Shown one piece after another: positions 8,307 through 16,542 of a stretch of 64,000 nt of DNA (positions within the stretch are counted from its first letter, which is position 1; each line of letters starts with the position of its first letter). The stretch covers positions 27,390 to 91,389 of the forward strand of contig CAOKFZ010000006.1 of assembly GCA_948467875.1 (NCBI GenBank), given 5' to 3'. The position numbers and the translations under genes are program-made. The notes beneath the pieces were generated by a model. That model saw only the letters and a list, made by a program, of their open reading frames with translations. It made no database searches and was not told the DNA's origin. This DNA is from an uncultured Clostridium sp. Its GTDB lineage: Bacteria; Bacillota; Clostridia; TANB77; CAG-508.

Positions 8307-8968
8307 AAAAATTATTCAAAAACTGGACCAGATTTGAAATTATACTTTTAGTATTAGGAACTATGTTGATTATTTTTTCAAGTGTCTTCGGCAAAAGTAA
8401 TTTTTTAACAATTTTAGCATCTTTGGTTGGAGTACTTTGCTCATTATTGCAGGCGAAAGGGAAGGTCATTAGCCAATTTGTGGGAATTGCAGAAGTGACG
8501 TTATATTCTATCCTATCCTATATAAACCACTATTATGGGGAAGTCATGATTGATATTTTGGTGGTATTTCCGATGTATATTTATGGGGTAATTTCGTGGG
8601 TAACGCATAGAAACCAAGAAACAAATACCGTAACTTCCAATCAAATTAGCAAAAAGGAGTGGATAATTTTGGGATTTACTAGCATAGTTGGATTTGGCAC
8701 TTTATATCTTGTGTTAAAATATTTCCACACAAGCCAATTAATGATTTCAAGTTTCTCTATGATTACAAGCCTAATTGCAACATATTTGCTTGTTAGAAGG
8801 AGCCAATATAGTTTTGCATTTTTCGTCGGAAATGACATTATCTTGATTTTATTATGGGGCATTCCAGTGCTACAAGGAGATTTTTCTCTATTGCCAATAG
8901 TAATAGAAAATCTAGTATTGCTTATGAATGATACCTACGGCTTAAAAAATTGGAACGAAAATATTTAA
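8303..8968 (+). CDS. pnuC: Nicotinamide riboside transporter PnuC
   Basis: 221 residues with about seven membrane helices. PnuC imports nicotinamide riboside by facilitated diffusion for NAD salvage. Family features include the early WTRFEIILLVLG segment, the QAKGKVISQFVGIAEVTLYSI stretch and the C-terminal LVLLMNDTYGLKNW (NDTYGLINW-like end). It is preceded by a coupled flavodoxin-like gene and a leader RNA that may sense an NAD-related compound. Confidence 0.9.
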   Translation: MKKLFKNWTRFEIILLVLGTMLIIFSSVFGKSNFLTILASLVGVLCSLLQAKGKVISQFVGIAEVTLYSILSYINHYYGEVMIDILVVFPMYIYGVISWVTHRNQETNTVTSNQISKKEWIILGFTSIVGFGTLYLVLKYFHTSQLMISSFSMITSLIATYLLVRRSQYSFAFFVGNDIILILLWGIPVLQGDFSLLPIVIENLVLLMNDTYGLKNWNENI

Positions 8969-8980
8969 AGCCCTTCATTT

Positions 8981-10363
8981 TTATTTTAGCAACATAGGCC
9001 CGATTTGTGTGACGGTTCCAGCCCCCAAAGTTAAGACCAAATCATGTGGCACGGCGTTTTCTTTGACGTATTTTGCGACTTTTTCAAATTTCGAAATATA
9101 TTCTACTTTTTTGCCAAGTGAAAGCATTTTATTTGCCAAATCCTGTGAAGAAATTCCGACTGTATTTTGCTCTCTTGCAGCATAAATATCCACCAAAATA
9201 ACATGGTCAAAATCCATCAAAGATTGCGCAAAATCATCCAAAAGACTAGCTGTTCTAGAATACGTATGTGGTTGAAAAATGACCCAAGATTCATGATATT
9301 TTTTATTTTTAATCGCACTACTAACAGCTGAAATTTCAGTTGGATGATGAGCATAATCATCAAAAACAGAAATCTCATGAAAAGAGCCTTTATATTCCAA
9401 GCGACGTTCTGCGCCAATAAAACTTTTTAATGCTTCAGCCATCCTGTTTTTCTCAATTCCATAGTAATCACACATGGCGATACATGCCAAGGCATTCAAA
9501 ACATTGTGCTTTCCAGTTACAGACAAAGCAAAATGATGATAAAATTTACCTTGTTTATAAACATCAAATTGAGCAAAACCGTTATCGTCAAATTCAATAT
9601 TTTGAGCAACGAAATCTGCATTTTTATTTTCAATTCCATAACAAATAAAATTTGATTTTACGATATTTTTTAAAGCCAAACAATTGCTGTCATCGGCGTT
9701 GGTCACAAGCAATCCATTCTCTTTTAAAAGACAAGAAAAATCTTGAAAGGCTTTGATAACATTGTCAAAAGTTTTGTAATAATCCAAGTGGTCGCCATCC
9801 ATGTTCAAAATAATGGCACTTTTTGGAAAAAAGTTCAGAAAATTGGCTTTGTATTCACAGGCTTCCAAAATAAAATACTCACTTTTTCCAATGTGATAAT
9901 TGCCACCAATATTTTTTAGCATGGCGCCAACTTCGATAGAAGGATCTTTGCCAGCAGCTAAAAAGCAAGTGGCAAGCATGGAAGTCGTTGTGGTTTTACC
10001 ATGCGTTCCGGCAACGCAAATGGTTTCTTGGTACATTTTTGTCAAATAGCCAACAAATTTTCCGCGGGTTACAAGTGGAATATGATTTTCATGTGCGATT
10101 TTCATTTCGGGATCGTCTTCGCCCACAGCAGCTGAAAAGACAATTAAATCTGCATTTTTAGTAATTTCAAGGTCGTGGCCAATAATCGTTTGGATGCCAT
10201 GTGAATTTAAAGTATCGGTTAGCTGACTTTGATTTAAGTCTGAGCCAGTCACGTGATACCCCCAACTATGTAGCGTTTCTGCAATAGCACTCATACTAAT
10301 GCCGCCAATTCCAATGAAATGTATATGTTTATATTTTGTTAAATCATCGATTTCAAAATCCAT
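8981..10363 (-). CDS. murC: UDP-N-acetylmuramate--L-alanine ligase MurC
   Basis: 460 residues, full length. It joins L-Ala to UDP-MurNAc in the first step of stem-peptide synthesis. Three Mur ligase domains are visible: the Rossmann-like start HFIGIGGISMSAIA, the ATP site GTHGKTTTTSMLA, and the C-terminal domain with DDYAHHPTEI and HTYSRT. It is not in a mur cluster: the other mur genes are absent and it is transcribed alone, away from spoVG. Confidence 0.96.
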   Translation of the reverse strand: MDFEIDDLTKYKHIHFIGIGGISMSAIAETLHSWGYHVTGSDLNQSQLTDTLNSHGIQTIIGHDLEITKNADLIVFSAAVGEDDPEMKIAHENHIPLVTRGKFVGYLTKMYQETICVAGTHGKTTTTSMLATCFLAAGKDPSIEVGAMLKNIGGNYHIGKSEYFILEACEYKANFLNFFPKSAIILNMDGDHLDYYKTFDNVIKAFQDFSCLLKENGLLVTNADDSNCLALKNIVKSNFICYGIENKNADFVAQNIEFDDNGFAQFDVYKQGKFYHHFALSVTGKHNVLNALACIAMCDYYGIEKNRMAEALKSFIGAERRLEYKGSFHEISVFDDYAHHPTEISAVSSAIKNKKYHESWVIFQPHTYSRTASLLDDFAQSLMDFDHVILVDIYAAREQNTVGISSQDLANKMLSLGKKVEYISKFEKVAKYVKENAVPHDLVLTLGAGTVTQIGPMLLK

Positions 10364-10534
10364 TTTTTAATCCTCCGAACAAAACTAATTGTATTATACA
10401 CTTAAATTATGCAATTTTCAAGTATAATGTTAATATTATTATGCAATTTTTGGCAAAAAATATGTATGAAAATAAGGAAAATAATAAGGTCGAAAATTTT
10501 TTGTAAAAATTGAAAAAATATTGTAAAATTTAGA

Positions 10535-10562
10535 AGGAATTTCATTTATTTTGGCGAATATA
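10535..10562 (+). promoter_or_regulatory. Candidate sigma-H promoter of spoVG
   Basis: AGGAATT (10535) and GAATATA (10556) separated by 14 bases, the same layout as the sigma-H promoter of Bacillus subtilis spoVG as I recall it (AGGATTT, 14 bases, GAATTGA). Transcription would begin near 10570. The rest of the 260-base gap to murC is AT-rich with no other clear element. Confidence 0.55.
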
Positions 10563-10623
10563 ATAATTAATACATAGAGATAATATTTATGTATGAATAT
10601 TAACAATAGAAAGAGGTGCTAAA

Positions 10624-10902
10624 ATGCAAATAACAGATGTACGTTTAAGAAAAGTAAATTCAGAGAACAGAATGAAAGCTGTTGCTTCTGTAACATTCGA
10701 TAATGAATTCGTTATTCATGATATCAAAGTTATCGAAAGTGCAAATGGATTGTTTATCGCTATGCCTAGCAGAAAAACTCCAAACGGAGAATTCAAAGAT
10801 ATAGCTCATCCAATCAATGCTGAAACAAGAGAGAAAGTTCAAAAAGCAATTTTGGAGGCTTATGATTCTCCAGATGCTGAAATCGCAGAATCAGCAGAAT
10901 AA
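10624..10902 (+). CDS. spoVG: Septation/sporulation regulator SpoVG
   Basis: 92 residues, the usual size. It begins [11 protein letters not shown] and contains the conserved core [16 protein letters not shown] followed by [23 protein letters not shown]; the helix at the end (AILEAYDS) carries the nucleic-acid-binding residues in the family. It acts as a small RNA/DNA-binding global regulator and affects septation. The start has AGAGGTG 6 bases upstream, and a strong terminator follows. Confidence 0.96.
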   Translation: MQITDVRLRKVNSENRMKAVASVTFDNEFVIHDIKVIESANGLFIAMPSRKTPNGEFKDIAHPINAETREKVQKAILEAYDSPDAEIAESAE

Positions 10903-10926
10903 TTATAAAAATTATTATGAACAAGT

Positions 10927-10960
10927 TAGCTGTTATCGATAAGATAACAGCTATTTTGTA
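10927..10960 (+). terminator. Rho-independent terminator after spoVG
   Basis: TAGCTGTTATC (10927) pairs with GATAACAGCTA (10943), 11 bp, followed by TTTTGTAATTT. Confidence 0.85.
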
Positions 10961-10967
10961 ATTTATT

Positions 10968-11393
10968 TTATAAAAATTTTTTTAAACGATGAATGCTATT
11001 TTCTTGAAAAGCAATAAAACCATTTAAAATATCTTTTACATCATCTGAAGCCTCAGGGCTTTGATTTAAAAGTTTAACACCTTTGATAATTCCCATATCA
11101 TAACCCTGAATGAGAAGTTCAGAAAGCTGGGAATTACTTTTGTCATTCATCGTATTAAACTGAATGCCTGACCAACCCATAATTTTTTGTCCCATAGGCG
11201 TATCATCTGGAATTTCGCCAATTTCTTCAAATTTTTGATCTACTCTTTTTTCGGTTTCTTGATATTGGTTATATTGGTAAGTCAGTTCATCGCGGAAATT
11301 TGCGTCAGAGCTTTTTTCACCCACCATAGCAATGGAATCTTTTCCCATGCAAACACCTTTGTGCACTTCATTTAAAATTGTTAAATTGTCCAT
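10968..11393 (-). CDS. Uncharacterised helical (ferritin-like/DUF2383-like) protein
   Basis: 141 residues, probably a four-helix bundle: long amphipathic segments (NFRDELTYQYNQYQETEKRVDQK; ELLIQGYDMGIIKGVKLLNQ; VKDILNGFIAFQENSIHRLKKF). The layout is like ferritin-like DUF2383 proteins, but the Glu/His metal ligands are not obvious, so this is tentative. A strong AAGGAGG precedes the ATG at 11393. It has no signal peptide. Confidence 0.5.
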   Translation of the reverse strand: MDNLTILNEVHKGVCMGKDSIAMVGEKSSDANFRDELTYQYNQYQETEKRVDQKFEEIGEIPDDTPMGQKIMGWSGIQFNTMNDKSNSQLSELLIQGYDMGIIKGVKLLNQSPEASDDVKDILNGFIAFQENSIHRLKKFL

Positions 11394-11403
11394 AAAAACC
11401 TCC

Positions 11404-11925
11404 TTAATTTTTATTGTGTGTAAAATTTTTTAAAATTATTTGGCAAAAACAGATAAATTCAAAAAGAGGAACACTGTATAAAATGCCATTTAAACCAAAT
11501 AATTTTTGCAAACAAAACGTAAGCAGAGAAAATAAAAAAATTTTTACAAAAATAAAAATTTTTTTGGGAGGATTAGTTTGTTCTGCCCAGATGCGAAAGG
11601 AAATTAAGGGAAGGCAAATAAAATAAATTTTTCCAGCATATTTTATAAAATTGATAGTGCCTGAAATAGTTGTGAAATTGGCAGCGATTTTTTCAAGTGA
11701 AAAATGCAAAAAGATAGAATAAAAGATGAGAAAAATGGTTGCATTTTTTAATAAAGTGGGCGCCTTTTTTGGGCGGATTGAAAAATATAAATAAAGAATA
11801 AAAACTGCTCCAAAATATAAAAATTGAATAACGTCAATTCCAGTATGATAAATGGGATTAGCAAATTGTATGATATTTATTTTTATCATCAATAAATAAA
11901 TGATTTCTAACATTAAAATTTTCAT
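11404..11925 (-). CDS. Multi-pass membrane protein, unknown
   Basis: 173 residues with about five hydrophobic segments (IIYLLMIKINI; VIQFLYFGAVFILYLYFSI; NATIFLIFYSIFLHF; KYAGKIYFICLPLISFRIW; FVKIFLFSLLTFCLQKLF) and a basic PKKA loop. No clear ribosome site precedes the start, so the N-terminus is uncertain. No family recognised. It lies between the helical gene and the surface protein on the same strand. Confidence 0.5.
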   Translation of the reverse strand: MKILMLEIIYLLMIKINIIQFANPIYHTGIDVIQFLYFGAVFILYLYFSIRPKKAPTLLKNATIFLIFYSIFLHFSLEKIAANFTTISGTINFIKYAGKIYFICLPLISFRIWAEQTNPPKKIFIFVKIFLFSLLTFCLQKLFGLNGILYSVPLFEFICFCQIILKNFTHNKN

Positions 11926-11949
11926 AATTTATTTATATCATAATTTAAA

Positions 11950-11970
11950 AGGACTGGTCAAGCCAGTCCT
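11950..11970 (-). terminator. Terminator after the prepilin-like surface protein gene
   Basis: On the - strand AGGACTGG-CTTGA-CCAGTCCT is followed by TTTAAATT; it lies 6 bases beyond the stop at 11976. Confidence 0.7.
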
Positions 11971-11975
11971 ACAAT

Positions 11976-13323
11976 TTATTCACTTAAATCCCAAGCTGTA
12001 CCATTCCAAGTTGTCTTTATATTAGAAGGCAATTTTACCAAAGGTCGAATGCCGCGATATATTCCATAAGTGTGATAATTAACCGCAGTTATTAAGCCTG
12101 TATTATAGACACACCATACATCGCTTTGACGATCAGATGGCATGGAAGCTAACCAATAGGATGCACAATTTTCTTTTCCGACAGCTTTGTATGGTTCCAC
12201 ATTATTTTCTATTGTATATCCACAACTAATAGTGTCTAGCCCACTAGAATGATTGGTTCCATATTTTGCATTATAGCTTTCTGTAAATTGTGGTTTGGTT
12301 GCTCCTCCCATTGCGATTGCACCATTTATTCCTGCTGCATAGGCACTCCAGTTTGTTGCATTTGTTAACCAATTAAATAACTGATTTGGATTATCGGTAT
12401 ACACTCGATAGTCACTTCCGTTTACTTTCTCAATTCCTGTTTCCAAAGTCATCCCGCTATTTGGCACATAATTACTTGAAATCAAAAACACATTACTTCC
12501 GTCATTTAAAAATATTTGCCAATCGCTCACGCTATTTGCTGAATAATTGACATTATCTCCATAATACTCTGGCTTAATTGCCGCTGTTCCAGCTAATTTT
12601 TCCCACACAGCATATAGTGTCACACTTTGACTTCCCATTGTAAAACTTCCTGAACTCGTATATTCTGGTGTTGTTGCATTTGGTGTTCTCGCCCAGCCTA
12701 AAAAATTTGCTCCTTTTTTCGTTGGTTTTGTCGTAAAATCAATAGTTACATTTTCTCCTGCTGCATATTTTTTGCTAGCTGGTGCACCTTGTCCGCCATT
12801 GGCATTATACGCAACTGTGTATTTTTGCACGATTTGGTTGCTGCTTAATTCGCCATCAATTGTGACACTTCCGTCTGAACTTAGAATTCCAATTTCTACC
12901 CCTTCATAATTTAATTTTCCACTTTCGTCACACGAAATTTCAGCCCCATTTGAAAGTTCCACTCCTTTTTCTAATTCAGCTTTCACATAATCATTCACAT
13001 TTGCAAAATTGTTGCTTTCTGTATAATAATCCATTTGCAATTCTGCGATTTTTAATTCAATTTCTTTCTTAATTTTCGCCATATTCGTGATGTCAACTGC
13101 CTTTGTCGCCCTTCCTAAAATCCCATTACTCCCGTGCCACAAGATTGATTGATACACCTGCTAAAATCAATAATACGATAATTGTCACGACTAATGCGAG
13201 CAGTGTGATTCCTGAGACTGTTCGATATTTATGAGTTACAGCCTCAGGATGCAGTTTGTTTGTCAAACTATACTCCTTATTTTTGGGTTCGTCAAAACGA
13301 ATTCCTACATTTTTTTGTTTCAT
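11976..13323 (-). CDS. Prepilin-like surface protein with Listeria-Bacteroides repeat; +1 frameshift at CGG
   Basis: Two open frames make one protein of about 448 residues when one C (13134) is skipped. The N-part (63 codons) is a prepilin-type segment: short charged leader, cleavage-like SGITLLALVVTIIVLLILAGVSINLV. Zero frame ends A-R-E-stop, while the +1 frame continues G-SNGILGRATKAVDITNMAKIKKEIE, the normal sequel in clostridial pseudopilins of this type. Residues ~130-200 form an InlB/Listeria-Bacteroides repeat (VAYNANGG ... FLGWARTPN ... VTLYAVWEK); the C-terminus has YWLAS and GIRPLVKL as in DUF6273-like domains. It is divergent from an XRE regulator and shares operator repeats with it. 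Confidence 0.8.
13131..13134 (-). other. Putative +1 recoding site CGGG in the prepilin-like gene
   Basis: Reading GTG GCA CGG GAG TAA stops at once, while GTG GCA (C) GGG AGT AAT GGG continues the conserved protein. The inserted base is the C of an in-frame CGG, and the shifted codon is Gly. Confidence 0.8.
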
Positions 13324-13349
13324 AAAAATCCTCCTTTAATTTTTCTAAA

Positions 13350-13366
13350 TTTCACACAATGTGAAA
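13350..13366. promoter_or_regulatory. Palindromic operator upstream of the surface protein gene
   Basis: TTTCACACAATGTGAAA is a palindrome 27 bases upstream of the surface protein start. The half-site TGTGAAA recurs at 13425 (ACAATTTGTGAAA) and 13481 and inverted at 13535, which points to binding by the adjacent XRE repressor. Confidence 0.6.
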
Positions 13367-13480
13367 ATGACGAAAGCAAAAAATACTAAACTATGAATTT
13401 TAGCATTTTTATACTTTTACAATTTGTGAAATATGAAATTATATTATAACAAAACGTGAATAAAGTCAAGATGATTTTTA

Positions 13481-13547
13481 GCAATATGTGAAAAATATTA
13501 CGATAAGTGAAATAAATGGTATAATATAGAGTAGTTTCACAGATTGC
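13481..13547. promoter_or_regulatory. Inverted operator pair around the XRE gene promoter
   Basis: GCAATATGTGAAA (13481-13493) and TTTCACAGATTGC (13535-13547) are inverted copies differing at one position. They flank the -10 box TATAAT at 13520; a partial copy ATAAGTGAAA lies between. The arrangement suggests autoregulation by the XRE protein with looping or cooperative binding. Confidence 0.6.
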
Positions 13548-13569
13548 AAAAATAGAAAGGAATTATTTT

Positions 13570-13926
13570 ATGGAAAATATACTCGGAAAAAGAATTGAGC
13601 TAGAGAGAACAAGATTGGGAATGAACCAAATGGAACTGGCAAAAAGATTAAATTTATCTTCTAGCGCTTCTATTTCTCAATATGAAAATGGAGATAGGAC
13701 CCCAAATGATGATATTAAATTAAGAATGTGTGAAATTTTTGGCTGTAGTTTGGACTATTTATTGGGAAAATCAAATATTCGTAATTTAGAAAAATTAAAA
13801 TTAGAAAAAATAAAAAATGTAAAATATTTTAACAATAGACTTAATATAGACGGTTTGGAGGAAGAGGACATCGAAGAATTGCAAAAGCAAATTGATTATT
13901 TAAAGTGGAAAAAAGGGAAAAAGTAA
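13570..13926 (+). CDS. XRE family helix-turn-helix transcriptional regulator
   Basis: 118 residues. Residues 6-65 are a Cro/C1-type HTH: RIELERTRLGMNQMELAKRL, then SISQYENGDRTPNDDIKLRMCEIFGCSLDYLLGK. The C-terminal half is a charged helix likely used for dimerisation (DIEELQKQIDYLKWKK). An AAAGGAA site precedes the ATG. Repeated TGTGAAA half-sites lie on both sides of its promoter and before the divergent surface protein, so it probably represses both. A terminator follows. Confidence 0.88.
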   Translation: MENILGKRIELERTRLGMNQMELAKRLNLSSSASISQYENGDRTPNDDIKLRMCEIFGCSLDYLLGKSNIRNLEKLKLEKIKNVKYFNNRLNIDGLEEEDIEELQKQIDYLKWKKGKK

Positions 13927-13936
13927 TAAAATAGAA

Positions 13937-13976
13937 ACAAGGATAATGGCATATTTTGCAATCTCCTTGTTTTTTT
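13937..13976 (+). terminator. Terminator after the XRE regulator gene
   Basis: ACAAGGA and TCCTTGT pair around a ~20-base loop and are followed by a run of T (13970-13976). Confidence 0.65.
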
Positions 13977-14018
13977 GTTGAATAAATAAAAAAAATTTAA
14001 AAAATTTTCAAAAAACTA

Positions 14019-14047
14019 TTGCAAAAAAATTTTTTTTATATTACAAT
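14019..14047 (+). promoter_or_regulatory. Promoter of mraZ
   Basis: TTGCAA (14019) and TACAAT (14042) with a 17-bp spacer. The MraZ boxes begin about 8 bases downstream of the -10 box, as expected for autorepression. Confidence 0.65.
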
Positions 14048-14054
14048 TTAAATG

Positions 14055-14091
14055 AAGTGGAGAGAAGTGGAACAAAGTGGTAGAAAAGTGG
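14055..14091 (+). promoter_or_regulatory. MraZ boxes (direct repeats)
   Basis: Four direct repeats AAGTGG end at 14060, 14070, 14080 and 14091, spaced about 10 bases apart, immediately before the mraZ ribosome site. MraZ family proteins bind such GTGG-containing repeats in the leader of their own operon, so this is the likely autoregulatory operator. Confidence 0.85.
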
Positions 14092-14108
14092 AAGGAGGAA
14101 ACAGCCTA

Positions 14109-14534
14109 GTGTTAATTGGTGAATATGAGCATTCTCTGGATGCAAAAGGCAGATTGATTATGCCTGCAAAGCTCAGAGAAGACATTGGCGAAAAATTTAT
14201 CGTAACCAAAGGCTTAGACGGATGTTTATTTGCATTTTCCCTTGCTGAATGGACCAACTTCGAACAAAAACTTCGTACACTTCCTATTTCTAATAAAGAT
14301 GCACGTTTATTTACAAGATTTTTCTTTGCTGGTGCTATTGATTGCGAAATAGACAAACAAGGCAGATTTTTGATTTCTAGTAACTTGAGAGAATTTGCCG
14401 AACTTACTAAAGATGTTGTCATTATCGGCATGGATTCGAGAATCGAAATCTGGAGCAAAGAAAAATGGCAAACATGTGACGACGATATCTCAGCAGACGA
14501 CATTGCAGCTAAAATGGAAATGTTGGGGATTTAG
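14109..14534 (+). CDS. mraZ: Transcriptional regulator MraZ
   Basis: 141 residues, the family size. It begins (V)[24 protein letters not shown] and has the second SpoVT/AbrB-like half [38 protein letters not shown]. The GTG at 14109 is chosen because GGAGG lies upstream and the protein then begins as in homologues; the longer open frame from 14052 runs through the operator repeats. MraZ represses the division and cell wall (dcw) operon that it heads. Confidence 0.95.
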   Translation: MLIGEYEHSLDAKGRLIMPAKLREDIGEKFIVTKGLDGCLFAFSLAEWTNFEQKLRTLPISNKDARLFTRFFFAGAIDCEIDKQGRFLISSNLREFAELTKDVVIIGMDSRIEIWSKEKWQTCDDDISADDIAAKMEMLGI

Positions 14535-14936
14535 CTCATGAAAAATTAAAATGTATATAAAACTTGCAAAAGTTTATATAAATATACGAAAGAAAAATGC
14601 GTGAAAAATTTTGCGTGCCTATCCTAAATTTAAACAATAAATCTAGGATAGAAAAATTTACAAATGATAAAAATTTAGAAGATACAAAAGAAAAAATAAT
14701 TTAAAGTACAAAAGATTTTAAGAAATTTATGGGCTTTGTCTAAAAAAGCCCTACAAGAGAAAAAATCTTAGTTAACAAATGACTTGTAACTACGAAAGAA
14801 AAATATATTTCTTTACTAATGACAAATTGTTTAAATTACGAAGGATTGAAAAACACAAAAGATTATGAAGTTATAGGTCGTCATTTTTGTGGCGACCTAT
14901 CTAAGTTAAAAAAATGAAGTAGAATAAGTGATGCAA
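14535..14936 (+). other. 400-base gap between mraZ and rsmH with three hairpins
   Basis: No gene is seen. Three simple stem-loops occur: CTATCCTA/TAGGATAG (14619-14651), GGGCTTT/AAAGCCC (14731-14751) and ATAGGTCG/CGACCTAT (14873-14900). Between them lie A-rich stretches that repeat a TACAAAAGA/TACGAAAGAAAAAT theme. None has a long T-run, so whether they end, attenuate or process the mraZ transcript is open. In most relatives mraZ and rsmH are nearly adjacent. Confidence 0.5.
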
Positions 14937-15866
14937 ATGGAGAATTTTAATCATGTGCCAGTATTGCTAGAAGAGTGCATAGAAGGTTTGCAAATCAAGC
15001 CAGATGGAATTTATATAGATGGAACTCTGGGTGGTGCAGGGCATAGCCAAAAAATTGTGAAACAAATATCTGAAAAAGGGCTTCTTTTAGGAATTGATCG
15101 AGATGAAGAGGCTATTTGTGTTGCCAAAGAAAGATTAAAAGAATTTTCCAATGTTCAATTTGTGCATGATAATCACGATAATATGAAAGCTATTTTAGCG
15201 AAATTAGAAATCCCAGCAGTGGATGGAATTTTGCTGGATTTGGGCGTTTCCTCGTATCAGCTGGACGAAAAGAACAGAGGTTTTAGCTATCTGGGAGAAA
15301 GTCAGCTGGATATGCGTATGGATAAAATGGCGGAACTGACGGCAAAAGAGGTCGTCAATACGTACCCCGAAGAAAAATTAGCTAATCTCATTTATGAATA
15401 TGGCGAAGAACGATTTTCAAGGAGAATTGCGAGAAACATTTGTGAGCAGCGCCGAAAAAAAGAAATTGAAACAACGGCAGAACTTGTTAAAATCATAGAA
15501 AAATCAGTGCCTCGAAAAAAAGGAGAAGGGCATCCAGCCAAGCGAACTTTTCAGGCAATTAGAATTGAAGTCAATAACGAAATCAAACCATTATACCAAA
15601 CGATTTTGGATTCGATTGAAATGCTAAAACCACAAGGCAGATTGTGTGTGATAACGTTTCATTCGCTGGAAGATAGGGCAGTCAAAAATGCATTTTTGGA
15701 GGCTGAAGGAAAGTGTACATGCCCGCCAGGGTTGCCGTATTGTATGTGTGGTGCCAAAAAATTAGGAAAAATTGTAACGAAAAAGCCAATTTTGCCAAGC
15801 GAAGAAGAAATGGAACAGAATACAAGAAGCAAAAGTGCCAAATTGCGCATTTTTGAAAAATTTTAG
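14937..15866 (+). CDS. rsmH: 16S rRNA (cytosine(1402)-N(4))-methyltransferase RsmH
   Basis: About 309 residues. It starts MENFNHVPVLLEECIEGL as in homologues and carries the SAM-binding segment YIDGTLGGAGHS, LDLGVSSYQLDEKNRGFSY, and the conserved end ITFHSLEDRAVKNAF ... RSKSAKLRIFEKF. It N4-methylates C1402 in the ribosomal P site. ATG 14937 is favoured; ATG 14931 and GTG 14928 in the same frame are possible, and no strong ribosome site distinguishes them. It is followed by ftsL in dcw order. Confidence 0.95.
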   Translation: MENFNHVPVLLEECIEGLQIKPDGIYIDGTLGGAGHSQKIVKQISEKGLLLGIDRDEEAICVAKERLKEFSNVQFVHDNHDNMKAILAKLEIPAVDGILLDLGVSSYQLDEKNRGFSYLGESQLDMRMDKMAELTAKEVVNTYPEEKLANLIYEYGEERFSRRIARNICEQRRKKEIETTAELVKIIEKSVPRKKGEGHPAKRTFQAIRIEVNNEIKPLYQTILDSIEMLKPQGRLCVITFHSLEDRAVKNAFLEAEGKCTCPPGLPYCMCGAKKLGKIVTKKPILPSEEEMEQNTRSKSAKLRIFEKF

Positions 15867-15892
15867 AAGTACAAAAGAAAGGAGGAGTAAGC

Positions 15893-16369
15893 ATGGCAAA
15901 GTATAATTATCAATATGAAACAAGTCCTAGAAAATTAGAGCCAGAGTATCAAAAGAAGCCAAAGAAAAAGCCTGTCACGAAGTCAAAAAAAGCACCGCAA
16001 AAAGTAAAAGGCAAAAGCAAAATTAGAAAAAAACGTAAAATGTCGTTTGAAGCAAAGTTTTTTTTCAATAGTATGTTGTTTTTTGCGATTATTTTTGCCA
16101 TGATTGCTTGTCAAGCCTTTGTGAAACAGCGTTACAAAGAAAAAGAAAATTTGAAAAAAGAGTATAATCAGCTTTTAACCAATAGTATGGTGGCAAAAGA
16201 AGCCAATGATGACACAAGGCGAATTGCTTCAGAATATGGCATGCAAACCAAATCTGCAACTTTAATTGACTTAGGAACAACGGATTATATCGAGGTTTCC
16301 AGCGATGAAGGAGAAACACAAGAAAGTTTTTGGGACAAGATCGTCAATTGGTTCAAAGAGATTTTTTAG
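15893..16369 (+). CDS. ftsL: FtsL-like cell division protein
   Basis: 158 residues: a long Lys-rich cytoplasmic tail (residues 1-55), one membrane helix (FFFNSMLFFAIIFAMIACQAF), then a short coiled coil (EKENLKKEYNQLL) and an acidic C-terminus ending in an amphipathic helix. This topology and the position directly after rsmH identify it as the FtsL/DivIC-like division subunit, although sequence identity in this family is low. AAAGGAGGAG precedes the start. The usual next gene (pbpB/ftsI or spoVD) is missing; a terminator follows instead. Confidence 0.75.
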   Translation: MAKYNYQYETSPRKLEPEYQKKPKKKPVTKSKKAPQKVKGKSKIRKKRKMSFEAKFFFNSMLFFAIIFAMIACQAFVKQRYKEKENLKKEYNQLLTNSMVAKEANDDTRRIASEYGMQTKSATLIDLGTTDYIEVSSDEGETQESFWDKIVNWFKEIF

Positions 16370-16390
16370 AAATTAAAATAGATAAAAATG

Positions 16391-16417
16391 CTGGCACCGA
16401 GATGTGCCAGTTTTTTT
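16391..16417 (+). terminator. Terminator ending the shortened dcw operon
   Basis: CTGGCAC-cgagat-GTGCCAG followed by seven T. Confidence 0.9.
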
Positions 16418-16419
16418 GA

Positions 16420-16448
16420 TTGACATTTTATGTAAAATATGGTAGAAT
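16420..16448 (+). promoter_or_regulatory. Cassette-type promoter 1
   Basis: TTGACA (16420), 17-bp spacer with ATGTAAAATATGG, TAGAAT (16443). The first of nine scattered promoters that share this spacer. The ~95-base leader holds a GGAGGTTT-cta-AAACCTCC hairpin before an AAGGAGG ribosome site. Confidence 0.8.
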
Positions 16449-16542
16449 AAAGTTAAGAAATACTTATATAGAAACCAAAAAACTATTTTATAGCTTGGAG
16501 GTTTCTAAAACCTCCAGCTGAACTCAAGGAGGTAAAAATAGC

